From: an uncultured Alphaproteobacteria bacterium
Lineage (GTDB): Bacteria; Pseudomonadota; Alphaproteobacteria; HIMB59; GCA-002718135
Assembly: GCA_902615845.1 (NCBI GenBank)
Contig: CACMQS010000011.1
Location: 1-44,519 of the forward strand
Direction of reading: 5' to 3'
Length of the DNA stretch: 44,519 nucleotides
The translations under genes were made by a program, and so were the position numbers. Positions 17,543 through 25,701 of this stretch are shown one piece after another. Within the stretch, counting starts at the first letter, position 1. Every line of letters begins with the position of its first letter. Below the pieces are notes generated by a model that did no database searches, was not told the origin of the DNA, and was given only the letters and a program-made list of their open reading frames with translations.

Positions 17543-18338
17543 CAAATAAGTTTCTAATTTTTTTTAAAAATGTTTCTTCACCATCAATTTGCTCTACTAA
17601 ATTGTAACTATATTTGTACCATTTAGTTTCAGGATAATTATATCCAAGCAATGCAGCTGTATTGTAGCTATCTTCATACATACCCATTTCATAATAAACC
17701 TCTACCATCCTGTGTAATGCCTCAGGGGTAAATTTAGTCATTGAGAATTCATCTATAACTATTTTGAATCTATTTAATGCTGCAATATATTTTTTATTTT
17801 CTAAATAAAATCTTCCTACTTCCATGTGTTTTGCTGCTATGTTTGATTTAACTAATATAATTTTTTGTCTACTATCTTTTGAATATTTACTATTTGGGAA
17901 TCTTTTAATAACTTGATTAAAAGAATTTAATGCAAGGTCATTATAATATCCATCTAATGCTTCATTCTGAAGCTGTTCATAATTACACATTGCTATCATA
18001 TAATAAACATAATCCAAATCTTTGTGAGATGGGTATTTATTGATTATCTTTCTATAGTTTAAAATTGCATTATCGTATTCCATCAGGATATAATCAATAA
18101 ATGCAATCATAATTTCTGATTGAATTGCTACATTAGATAATGGAAATAATTTGCTAGTTTCTTTGAATTGCTTTCTTGCCAACTCAAAGTTTTGTGTATC
18201 AAAACTTATTTTGGCTAATTTGAATAAAGTTTCTGGCTCACTTAATAAATTCTTATTTTTATCAATATTTGAATTGGTATTATTAGCACAACTGATACAT
18301 AGACATAATAATATTAGACAGATAATTTTTTTTATCAT
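17535..18338 (-). CDS. bamD: Outer membrane assembly lipoprotein BamD
   Basis: A 267-residue protein with an N-terminal hydrophobic signal ending in a cysteine (C17 in LCISCANN), so a likely lipoprotein, although -3 is Cys rather than the usual Leu. Tetratricopeptide-like repeats follow: LFKLAKISFDTQNFELARKQF, then IAFIDYILMEYDNAILNYRK, and AAKHMEVGRFYLENKKYIAALNRF. This matches BamD/ComL, a part of the BAM complex that folds beta-barrel proteins into the outer membrane. It is followed by ligA with overlap. It diverges from the amidase gene with only 33 bp between the two start codons. Confidence 0.9.
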   Translation of the reverse strand: MIKKIICLILLCLCISCANNTNSNIDKNKNLLSEPETLFKLAKISFDTQNFELARKQFKETSKLFPLSNVAIQSEIMIAFIDYILMEYDNAILNYRKIINKYPSHKDLDYVYYMIAMCNYEQLQNEALDGYYNDLALNSFNQVIKRFPNSKYSKDSRQKIILVKSNIAAKHMEVGRFYLENKKYIAALNRFKIVIDEFSMTKFTPEALHRMVEVYYEMGMYEDSYNTAALLGYNYPETKWYKYSYNLVEQIDGEETFLKKIRNLFDG

Positions 18339-18371
18339 AATTTATTTATATATTTAAATTTAAAAATTTGA

Positions 18372-19118
18372 ATGAAATATATAACTAAATACAAATCTCC
18401 AAATTATAATTTAAGAAATAATTCAAATATACAACTAATTATAATTCATTATACAGCCTTAAAAAACACATTAGATGCTATTTCATATTTATGTAATAAG
18501 GAAAAAAAAGTAAGCTCTCATTATCTAATTTCACAAAATGGAACCGTATACAACTTAGTCAAAGATAAATTTAGAGCATGGCATGCTGGACAAGCATTTT
18601 GGCGGGATATCGTTGATATTAATTCTGCCTCTATAGGAATAGAGCTAGATTATAATCCGAGAGGAAAAAACAATAAATTTTCATTAAAAATGATAAATTC
18701 ATTAAAAAAACTAATTCTTAAATTACAGAAAAATTATAAAATTAAAAAAAATAATATTTTAGCACATTCTGACATTGCTCCTTTTAGAAAAATAGATCCT
18801 GGTAAACACTTTCCATGGAAATCACTTTCTTCTTCAAATTTAGTAATGAGTTTTAAAAAATTAAAAAACAATGAAATAAAAATTATGGAAAAATGGTTTA
18901 AAAAAAATAACCTGAAGTCGAAAAAAAAGAAAACAATTTTAATTTTATCATTGATTGGATATGACACACGTGAAGTATATAGAAATGATAAACTTTATAA
19001 TAAACTTATAAGAGCATATAGAATCAGATATCTAAATAGCGATGACATTAATAAAAATAAATCAATATATAATACTTTAATTAAACACCTCTTTAATTTT
19101 ATGTTGACCAAAAATTAA
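18372..19118 (+). CDS. N-acetylmuramoyl-L-alanine amidase (amidase_2, AmpD/AmiD-like)
   Basis: A 248-residue zinc amidase that cleaves between muramic acid and the stem peptide. Visible residues are H26 in LIIIHYTA, H50 in SSHYLIS, E91 in GIELDYN, H132 in LAHSDIAP and D142 in IDPGKHFPW. H26, H132 and D142 are the expected zinc ligands. The lysine-rich C-terminal part (about 160-248) resembles the tail region of AmiD-type proteins. No clear signal peptide is seen, so a cytoplasmic AmpD-like recycling role fits best. The last codons contain the likely -35 of the RNase P RNA gene that follows. Confidence 0.88.
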   Translation: MKYITKYKSPNYNLRNNSNIQLIIIHYTALKNTLDAISYLCNKEKKVSSHYLISQNGTVYNLVKDKFRAWHAGQAFWRDIVDINSASIGIELDYNPRGKNNKFSLKMINSLKKLILKLQKNYKIKKNNILAHSDIAPFRKIDPGKHFPWKSLSSSNLVMSFKKLKNNEIKIMEKWFKKNNLKSKKKKTILILSLIGYDTREVYRNDKLYNKLIRAYRIRYLNSDDINKNKSIYNTLIKHLFNFMLTKN

Positions 19119-19131
19119 ATCAATTTATTAA
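19104..19131 (+). promoter_or_regulatory. Putative rnpB promoter
   Basis: TTGACC (19104-19109), a 16-bp spacer and TATTAA (19126-19131) stand just before the predicted RNA 5' end at about 19136-19139. The -35 element lies inside the last codons of the amidase gene (stop 19116-19118). The only space free of coding before the RNA is about 18 bp, so the promoter must overlap the gene. Confidence 0.55.
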
Positions 19132-19135
19132 GAAG

Positions 19136-19475
19136 ATAGATGGTGCGATGATCGCTTGAGCAATCAAGAGGAAAGTCCGGGCTCCACTGGAAAAAAAACC
19201 AGGTAACACCTGGCAGGCGAAAGCTTAGGGAAAGTGCAACAGAAAATATACCGCCTGAAAAGGTAAGGGTGAAAAGGTAAGGTAAGAGCTTACCGCTTTT
19301 TTGGTAACAAAAAAGGCTTTGCAAACCCTTTTTGGAGCAAGGTCAAATAGGAATAGCAATCAGTTCCAGCTGAGCTGTTCGGGTAGACTGCTTGAAACAA
19401 ATGGCAACATTTGTTCTAGATTAATGATCATCATTTTTCATAAAATTACAGAACCCGGCTTATGCACCATCTTTA
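19136..19475 (+). ncRNA. rnpB: RNase P RNA (type A)
   Basis: The catalytic RNA of RNase P, which makes mature tRNA 5' ends. The universally conserved blocks are present in order: GAGGAAAGTCCGGGCTCC (19168-19185), ACAGAAA followed by ATACCGCC (19239 on), a GGTAAGGGTGAAA block, and near the end ACAGAACCCGGCTTA (19448-19462). The ends pair: GATGGTGC (19139-19146) with GCACCATC (19464-19471). The length, about 335 nt, is a little short for a bacterial type A RNA. Some internal helices look reduced, with A-rich loops. No strong terminator follows, only a short T-rich stretch. The exact ends are estimates. Confidence 0.95.
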
Positions 19476-19520
19476 TATTTGTTGAGAACATACAAAGAAC
19501 ATTTATCATAATTTCATATA

Positions 19521-19554
19521 CCCATTGACGCCCATATAATCCCATGATAACCCA
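19521..19554 (+). promoter_or_regulatory. MraZ operator: four CCCA boxes at 10-bp period
   Basis: CCCA occurs at 19521, 19531, 19541 and 19551, exactly 10 bp apart (TGGG on the other strand), and the last box ends 6 nt before the mraZ ATG. MraZ proteins are known to bind tandem TGGG-type boxes with about one-turn spacing upstream of their own gene. A perfect TATAAT (19535-19540) sits between boxes 2 and 3, so bound MraZ would cover the -10 and block the whole dcw operon. With this -10 the mRNA would start about 14 nt before the ATG and lack an SD. The -35 (TTTCAT, 19512-19517) is poor. Confidence 0.85.
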
Positions 19555-19560
19555 TAATTC

Positions 19561-20022
19561 ATGGATTTATTTGTCTCTAAATATATTAATAAAATAGATA
19601 AGAAGGGAAGAGTTTCTCTACCTTCTAGCTTTAGAAATGTACTTCCAAAAGCTAATAGAAATGAAATTATTTTATACAAATCTATAAAAACACCTTCTAT
19701 TGAGGGTTGTGGTGTTGGTAGATTAAAAGAAATCGCAAAAAGAATTAATAATTTAGATTTTTTTTCTGAAGATTATGATGATTTTTCAACATCAATATTT
19801 TCAGAAATAATTACAACTAATATTGATAAAGAAGGAAGATTTTTAATTCCTGAAGAATTAAAATTATACGCTAGCATTAAGACTGAAGCTGCTTTTTTTG
19901 GTCAAGGCCATTACTTTCAAATTTGGGAGCCAAAAAAAGGTCAAAAAAATACTGAAGATTCAAGAAGACGTCTTTTAAAAGAAAAAAAATCATTACGAAT
20001 GATGTTAACACAACAAAAATAA
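19561..20022 (+). CDS. mraZ: Transcriptional regulator MraZ
   Basis: A 153-residue protein with two SpoVT/AbrB-like halves. The first (about 8-30) has DKKGRVSLPSSFR and the second (about 85-105) has DKEGRFLIPEEL, each with the DxKGR core. MraZ forms a ring-like oligomer that binds repeated TGGG boxes and represses the dcw cluster. Four such boxes lie directly upstream. It is the first gene of the cluster, and rsmH follows after 2 nt. The start is fixed by the family's N-terminus and the operator position. Confidence 0.95.
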   Translation: MDLFVSKYINKIDKKGRVSLPSSFRNVLPKANRNEIILYKSIKTPSIEGCGVGRLKEIAKRINNLDFFSEDYDDFSTSIFSEIITTNIDKEGRFLIPEELKLYASIKTEAAFFGQGHYFQIWEPKKGQKNTEDSRRRLLKEKKSLRMMLTQQK

Positions 20023-20024
20023 TT

Positions 20025-20963
20025 ATGGAAAATTTACATAAGTCAGTAATGATTAATGAAATAATATCATTTCTACCATTAACAAAATCAATAAATGTAA
20101 TAGATGCAACTTTTGGTGGTGGTGGCTACTCAAAAACTATCCTTGAAAAATTTAATGTAAATCAATTGTTAGCAATAGATAGGGATCCAATTTCAAAAAT
20201 ATTTGCAAAAGAAATAGAAACCAATTTTTTAAATTTTACTCTAATAAATGATAAATTTAGTAAAATTGACGAAATTGTAAATAATACAGGATTTAAAAAT
20301 AAAAAATTTGACATAATTCTTTTCGACATAGGTATAAGTTCAAATCAAATTGATAATGCTCAAAGAGGTTTTTCATTCAATAAATCTGGACCACTTGATA
20401 TGCAAATGGGTTCTTCAGATAAAAATGCTTATGATATAATTAATAAGTATGAAGAAAAAAATTTAGCTGACATAATTTATCAATACGGAGAGGAACGTTA
20501 TTCAAGAGTTATTGCAAAAGAAATAGTAAAAAATAGAAAAATAAAATTCATAAACAACACAATAGAATTATCAAATATTGTTAAAAATTGTTTACCAAAA
20601 AAGAATCAATTAAAAAGCAAGATTCATCCAGCAACAAAAACATTTCAAGCAATTAGAATTTATGTAAATGATGAGTTAAGTGAACTAAAGAAGAGTCTAG
20701 AAAAAACTTTAAAAATTTTAAATAAAGATGGTTTAATTTTAGTAGTTTCTTTCCAAAGTCTTGAAGATAGAATTGTGAAAGATTTTTTTAACCACAATAG
20801 TGGTAAACGATGGCGTTCCTCCCGCCACTACCCGGAGTTACCTGATAAACTGGCAACTCAACTTAAAATAATCACCAAAAAACCAATATTGCCATCAGCT
20901 TCTGAGATTTTAAATAATCCCAGATCTAGATCAGCAAAACTTCGGGTAGCTCAGAAAATTTAA
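20025..20963 (+). CDS. rsmH: 16S rRNA (cytosine(1402)-N(4))-methyltransferase RsmH
   Basis: A 312-residue S-adenosylmethionine-dependent methyltransferase. It has HKSVMINEII at the N-terminus, the SAM motif DATFGGGGYS (about 27-36), FDIGISSNQID and the RGFSF segment. The C-terminal RIYVNDELSEL and SFQSLEDRIVKDFF motifs are those of RsmH/MraW. It methylates N4 of C1402 in the ribosomal decoding centre. It occupies its usual second place in the dcw cluster, 2 nt after mraZ and 1 nt before ftsL. Confidence 0.96.
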   Translation: MENLHKSVMINEIISFLPLTKSINVIDATFGGGGYSKTILEKFNVNQLLAIDRDPISKIFAKEIETNFLNFTLINDKFSKIDEIVNNTGFKNKKFDIILFDIGISSNQIDNAQRGFSFNKSGPLDMQMGSSDKNAYDIINKYEEKNLADIIYQYGEERYSRVIAKEIVKNRKIKFINNTIELSNIVKNCLPKKNQLKSKIHPATKTFQAIRIYVNDELSELKKSLEKTLKILNKDGLILVVSFQSLEDRIVKDFFNHNSGKRWRSSRHYPELPDKLATQLKIITKKPILPSASEILNNPRSRSAKLRVAQKI

Positions 20964-20964
20964 A

Positions 20965-21279
20965 ATGAAGTATACTAAATCAATTATATTCTTTTTAATT
21001 CTAAATTTAATACTGATTTTTTCTATGATTATTATTGCGAACAATACTAGAGAAATTGAAAAAAATAATCATAATCTGAAAATGAAAATATCTAAAATTT
21101 CAGAAAATTTAAAAATTAATAAGATTGAATTAGCTACACATCAAAATAGCTCATATTTAAAAACACTATATGAATTGTATTTTAAAGAAACTAAAAGCAA
21201 TAATGTTCCTCTTATTGTAAAAATCGAAGAATTGTCAATTCAAGATAAAAATATCAAGCTTGTTAGTTCAAATAATTAA
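20965..21279 (+). CDS. ftsL: Cell division protein FtsL
   Basis: A 104-residue bitopic protein with a short cytoplasmic start (MKYTK), one membrane segment (about 6-26) and a periplasmic coiled-coil-like stretch (about 30-65). This is the standard layout of FtsL, which joins FtsQ and FtsB in the divisome and activates FtsWI. Sequence conservation in this family is low, so the call rests on size, topology and its place between rsmH and ftsI. Confidence 0.85.
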   Translation: MKYTKSIIFFLILNLILIFSMIIIANNTREIEKNNHNLKMKISKISENLKINKIELATHQNSSYLKTLYELYFKETKSNNVPLIVKIEELSIQDKNIKLVSSNN

Positions 21280-21282
21280 TTA

Positions 21283-22932
21283 ATGTTAAGTAAACTGAAA
21301 TTATTTGATAGTGACTCTTTAAAGTTACTTCATAGAAGAGTTTTTTTTTCAATTACAATTTTTATCTTTGTCTACTTAATTTCTATTTATAGAATTTCAT
21401 CAATTATGCTCTTTCCTGATTTGGTTGATGATACTACTAATTATGTAAAAAAAGATATTAGGGGCAGTATTTATGATAGGAATGGAACTATAATCGCTAC
21501 TTCAATCAAAAGTATCTCTTTATCAATTAATCCTAATAAAATAAAAAATAAAATCGAACTTGCTAATAAATTAGGATTAATTCTTGATTTAGATATAAAA
21601 AAAATAGAAAAAAAATTATTTTCAACAAGTAAATTTGTTTGGATAAAAAGAAATATATCTCCAATTGAATATCAAGAAATAATTAATCTAGGTGAAATAA
21701 ATATTAAAGCTCATAAGGAGTTTAAAAGAATATATCCTTATAAGAATACTTTGTCACATATTCTTGGATATGTAGATATTGATCAGAATGGGCAGAGTGG
21801 AATTGAGAGGTATTTCGATAATGAACTCTCAGAATCACAAGATATAATTATTAGTATTGATACTAATTTGCAGCAGTTGGTTAGAGAAAATCTCTTAAAT
21901 ACAATAAATAATTACAAAGCTGAATCCGGTTTAGCTATAGTTATGGATATTACTAATGGACAAATCTTATCATCAGTAAGTTTACCTGATTACAATCCCG
22001 AAAATAAATCGTCATTTAATAATAATAATTTAATAAATAGAGTTTTTCAGTCTAATTATGAAATGGGATCAACATTTAAACCAATAACTGCAACTATTGG
22101 ATTTGATTTAGATATTTTAGATCCTCAGATGACTTTTGATGTTAGAAAAAAATATTTAAATATTAGTGATCATGATAAATACAAAGATAACGGTATTTAT
22201 GACGTTGAAAAAATAATTGTTGAATCATCGAATATTGGTACAGCTCAGATTGCTAATTTGATTGGAAAAAAAAACCAAATAGAATTTTTTAAAAAAATAG
22301 GTTTCAACAAGAAAATAAATATAGAAAATAAAGAAAGCTCAGCTCCTTTAGGAAATAAATATAATTGGGGTAAGCTAGAAACAGCAACGATAGGATTTGG
22401 TCATGGATTTGCAATTACACCTCTTCATTTAGTTAAAGCTTATGCTTCATTAGCGAATAATGGGAATGAGGTTTTTCCTACACTTCAATTAAACAAGCAA
22501 TTTGAACAAAATCAAATTTTTAATAATAAAGAATCATCTAAATTCTTTATCAATTTATTAAATTCTGTTGTTCTCAAGACCGAATACACTGGTCCCAGAG
22601 TAAAAGTAGATGGTTATTCTGTAGGAGGTAAAACGGGAACATCAGAATTATTAAATCCAAATGGTGGATACTATAAGGATAGAAACTTAACGTCCTTTAT
22701 TGGGATATTCCCAACAAATAATCCAAAATATGTAGTTTACACTGCTATTGAGTATCCAAAAAAGGAAACAGGCACTAAACAAAGAATGACTGGTGCAAGA
22801 GTAAATGCACCCTTGGTAAAAGATATTATTATTAATATTATAAGCCTCTTTAATATTTCAAAAGATAAAAATGATGATCTTCTAAAAGTAGACACAAATT
22901 TTTTATATAGAAAATTAAATGCTACTGTCTAA
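21283..22932 (+). CDS. ftsI: Peptidoglycan D,D-transpeptidase FtsI (PBP3)
   Basis: A 549-residue class B penicillin-binding protein. One N-terminal membrane anchor (about 20-40) is followed by a dimerisation domain with RGSIYDRNG. The transpeptidase domain has its active-site serine at S263 (STFK, 263-266), SSN at 315-317 and KTGT at 450-453. It cross-links septal peptidoglycan with its partner FtsW. The ORF begins 3 nt after ftsL and overlaps murE by 14 bp. All catalytic motifs are intact. Confidence 0.97.
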   Translation: MLSKLKLFDSDSLKLLHRRVFFSITIFIFVYLISIYRISSIMLFPDLVDDTTNYVKKDIRGSIYDRNGTIIATSIKSISLSINPNKIKNKIELANKLGLILDLDIKKIEKKLFSTSKFVWIKRNISPIEYQEIINLGEINIKAHKEFKRIYPYKNTLSHILGYVDIDQNGQSGIERYFDNELSESQDIIISIDTNLQQLVRENLLNTINNYKAESGLAIVMDITNGQILSSVSLPDYNPENKSSFNNNNLINRVFQSNYEMGSTFKPITATIGFDLDILDPQMTFDVRKKYLNISDHDKYKDNGIYDVEKIIVESSNIGTAQIANLIGKKNQIEFFKKIGFNKKINIENKESSAPLGNKYNWGKLETATIGFGHGFAITPLHLVKAYASLANNGNEVFPTLQLNKQFEQNQIFNNKESSKFFINLLNSVVLKTEYTGPRVKVDGYSVGGKTGTSELLNPNGGYYKDRNLTSFIGIFPTNNPKYVVYTAIEYPKKETGTKQRMTGARVNAPLVKDIIINIISLFNISKDKNDDLLKVDTNFLYRKLNATV

Positions 22933-24337
22933 TTTATCAAAAGTTATAAGAGTAAATAAAACGTACAACTTTAATAAAAATAAATATTTCTCTGCAATTA
23001 CCTCTAACTCAAAATTTACTAATAACAAAACGTTGTTTGTTTATGACAAAAATACAAAGGTAAAAAAGATTTATTTAGATGAAGTACTTAAAAATAAAAC
23101 TCCTGCTATAATTTCAAATAAATATATTAAAAACTTAAAAATTCCTCAATTTGTTGTATCTAATATTAATTTTGAGATACATTATTTATTAAGTAAGCTT
23201 CATAGCAATCTTCCTTTTAAAACACTAGCAGTTACAGGTACCAATGGAAAGACATCAGTTGTTTGGTATATTTCAAAAATTCTTAATTCACTAAAATATA
23301 ATAATACAATGGTTGGTACTTTAGGACATTTTGTAAACGGAAAAAAAATAAATGATATAAATTTAACAACACCTGCCTATGAAGAATTATTTAGATATGG
23401 ATCTTCTAATAAAAAAGAAAAAAATATTTTCATTTTTGAAGCTTCAAGTCACGCACTAGAACAAAACAGGTTAAGAAATTATCCAATAAATATTGCAGCT
23501 ATTACAAACATTTCAAAAGATCATCTTGATTACCATAAAACATTCTCAAATTATAAAAAATCTAAAATTAAACTTTTCTCTAATCATTTAGTAAATTCTG
23601 GATTTGCTATAATTAATTCAAGATTAAACATCTTATCTGAATTAAAAAAAACATTGATAAAAAAAAATGTAAAATTTAAATATTTCGGAAATAAAAATAT
23701 AAAATTAATAAAAATCAATGATTTTGTATATTTGAATGTTAACAATACAAAATATAAACTAGAAAATCTTAAACTTAAAACAAATATAGAATTAGAAAAT
23801 TTAGAATGCGCGATTACTTGTTGCTTAGCACTTAATATTAGTCAAAGTAAAATTATAAGAGTATTATCAAAAGTTACAAATCCATCAGGTCGTTTGCAAA
23901 CAATTGAGTATAAGAAAAAAAAATCAAAAATTATTATTGATTATGCACATACACCAGATGCTTTGAAAAAAATTCTACTTGCTTATAAAATCAAAAAAAT
24001 AAAACCATCAATTTTATTTGGTTGTGGCGGTGATAGAGATAAAAGTAAGCGAAAATCTATGGCATTAATTGCAAATAAATATGCTGATAAAATTTATATA
24101 ACGGATGACAATCCTAGAAACGAAAATCCATCTAAAATAAGGAAAAATATTCTAAAGTATTGTTCTAGAGCTATGGAAGTATCTGATAGAAAAAAAGCAA
24201 TTAAATTAGCTATTAAAGAATTAAAAATGAATGAAATTTTAATAGTAGCAGGTAAAGGGCACGAAAAATTTCAAGTTTTAAAAAATAAAACAATTAAGTT
24301 TGATGATTTCACAGTTGTTAAACAATTATTAAATTAA
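22919..24337 (+). CDS. murE: UDP-MurNAc-L-Ala-D-Glu:meso-diaminopimelate ligase MurE
   Basis: A 472-residue Mur ligase with the ATP-binding TGTNGKT (106-112). ASSHALEQNRLR and NISKDHLDYH follow in the central domain, and the C-terminal DDNPRNENP carries the DNPR motif that marks meso-diaminopimelate as the added amino acid. HEKFQ near the end also fits MurE. It adds the third residue of the stem peptide in the cytoplasm. The start lies inside the end of ftsI and the stop shares one base with the murF start (TAATG). Confidence 0.96.
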   Translation: MLLSNLSKVIRVNKTYNFNKNKYFSAITSNSKFTNNKTLFVYDKNTKVKKIYLDEVLKNKTPAIISNKYIKNLKIPQFVVSNINFEIHYLLSKLHSNLPFKTLAVTGTNGKTSVVWYISKILNSLKYNNTMVGTLGHFVNGKKINDINLTTPAYEELFRYGSSNKKEKNIFIFEASSHALEQNRLRNYPINIAAITNISKDHLDYHKTFSNYKKSKIKLFSNHLVNSGFAIINSRLNILSELKKTLIKKNVKFKYFGNKNIKLIKINDFVYLNVNNTKYKLENLKLKTNIELENLECAITCCLALNISQSKIIRVLSKVTNPSGRLQTIEYKKKKSKIIIDYAHTPDALKKILLAYKIKKIKPSILFGCGGDRDKSKRKSMALIANKYADKIYITDDNPRNENPSKIRKNILKYCSRAMEVSDRKKAIKLAIKELKMNEILIVAGKGHEKFQVLKNKTIKFDDFTVVKQLLN

Positions 24338-25701
24338 TGATCGAATTAAATCAATTAGAGAAATATATAATATCTAAAAAAGATAAAATTCAAATATCAA
24401 GTAAAGATATTAAAAGTGGTGATATATTTCTTGCTTTAAAAGGTAAAAGGTTTCATGGAAACAAGTTTTTAAATGAAGCAATAGATAAAGGTGCAAAATT
24501 TTGTGTAACTGATAATAAAAATTTCAAAAAAAATAAAAAAATTTTATATGTAAATAATATTTATAAGTATCTTTCAAAAATAGCAAAAACGAAACGAGAT
24601 TTATACAAAGGTAAAGTAATAGGCATTACTGGCAGTGCTGGTAAAACTACTTTAAAAGAAACTTTAGCATTTTTCTTAAAAAAAGATCATACCATTTCTT
24701 ACTCAAAGAAAAGTTATAATAATCAGTTAGGTGTATTAATTTCTTTACTAAATTTAAATTTAAAATCAAATTATGCAATTTTTGAAATTGGAACAAATAA
24801 TTTTGGTGAGATAAAATTTCTAAGTAATTTAGTCAAACCATCAGAGGTATTTATTACAAATATACAATCTACTCACCTTGAAAATTTCCAAACTAAAAAT
24901 AATATTGCCAGAGAAAAAGCTGATATATTTATTTCTAAATATAACAATAATAGGAAAAAGCTATACCTCAATGTTTCTTCTAAATCTGAAAATATTTTAA
25001 TCACAAAAGCAAAAAAAGAAAAAAATCTTAAAATAATTCGTATTGATAATTCTTCAAAAAAATATTTTATTAAAAAAATATCTCCCTATAAAAAATTGCA
25101 TAAAGTAACTTTATCAATTAATAAAAAAAAGGTTAACATTGTTACTGATGCAATAGTAATGCATAGATTAAATAACTTATTATTTTGTCTTGCATTTTAT
25201 AATGAAAATTCTCTGAACATTAAATCAGTTCTAAATCGTTTCAAGTTTTTAAAACCAGTGGAAGGTAGGGGATTAGTTCATAAAATTTTTTTAAATAAAA
25301 AAAAAATAAATATTATTGATGAATCTTATAATGCTAATCCTGATACAATGTTGCAAAGCATAAAAAACTTAGAAAATATCAAAGTAAAAAATAATAAAAA
25401 AATAATAATTCTAGGGACAATGAATGAATTAGGAAATAATTCTTATAAAATTCATTATAAATTACTACAACAATTAGATGCCACTATTTTTAAATTTGTA
25501 ATTTTATGTGGCGAATTCTTTGAATTATCTGTAAAAAATTTAAATCCAAATAATGAATTTATCCATTTTAAAAATACAAATAAAATTATGCAATTTTTAA
25601 AAGAGAAAGTGCATAATAATGACATTATTTTAATTAAATGTTCTAATTCGACAAAAATAAATAAGTTTGCAAAAATATTATTAAAACAGGTATCGATTTG
25701 A
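24337..25701 (+). CDS. murF: UDP-MurNAc-tripeptide:D-Ala-D-Ala ligase MurF
   Basis: A 454-residue Mur ligase with the P-loop GSAGKTT, the SYNNQLGVLISLLNL segment typical of MurF, IFEIGTNNFGEI and DESYNANPDTM. It attaches D-Ala-D-Ala to make the UDP-MurNAc-pentapeptide. The N-terminal domain (SSKDIKSGDIFLALKG) is the UDP-binding part. Coupled to murE by TAATG and to mraY by a 4-nt overlap. Confidence 0.95.
   Translation: MIELNQLEKYIISKKDKIQISSKDIKSGDIFLALKGKRFHGNKFLNEAIDKGAKFCVTDNKNFKKNKKILYVNNIYKYLSKIAKTKRDLYKGKVIGITGSAGKTTLKETLAFFLKKDHTISYSKKSYNNQLGVLISLLNLNLKSNYAIFEIGTNNFGEIKFLSNLVKPSEVFITNIQSTHLENFQTKNNIAREKADIFISKYNNNRKKLYLNVSSKSENILITKAKKEKNLKIIRIDNSSKKYFIKKISPYKKLHKVTLSINKKKVNIVTDAIVMHRLNNLLFCLAFYNENSLNIKSVLNRFKFLKPVEGRGLVHKIFLNKKKINIIDESYNANPDTMLQSIKNLENIKVKNNKKIIILGTMNELGNNSYKIHYKLLQQLDATIFKFVILCGEFFELSVKNLNPNNEFIHFKNTNKIMQFLKEKVHNNDIILIKCSNSTKINKFAKILLKQVSI

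Noticed and set aside
19115-19528. Small ORFs on both strands between the amidase and mraZ
   Set aside because: They lie in the RNase P RNA gene and the mraZ promoter and have no protein-like features.
19525-19540. TTGACG (19525) and TATAAT (19535) as a promoter pair for mraZ
   Set aside because: They are only 4 bp apart, so they cannot be -35 and -10 of one promoter. TTGACG is formed by the spacer between CCCA boxes; only TATAAT is kept as a likely -10.
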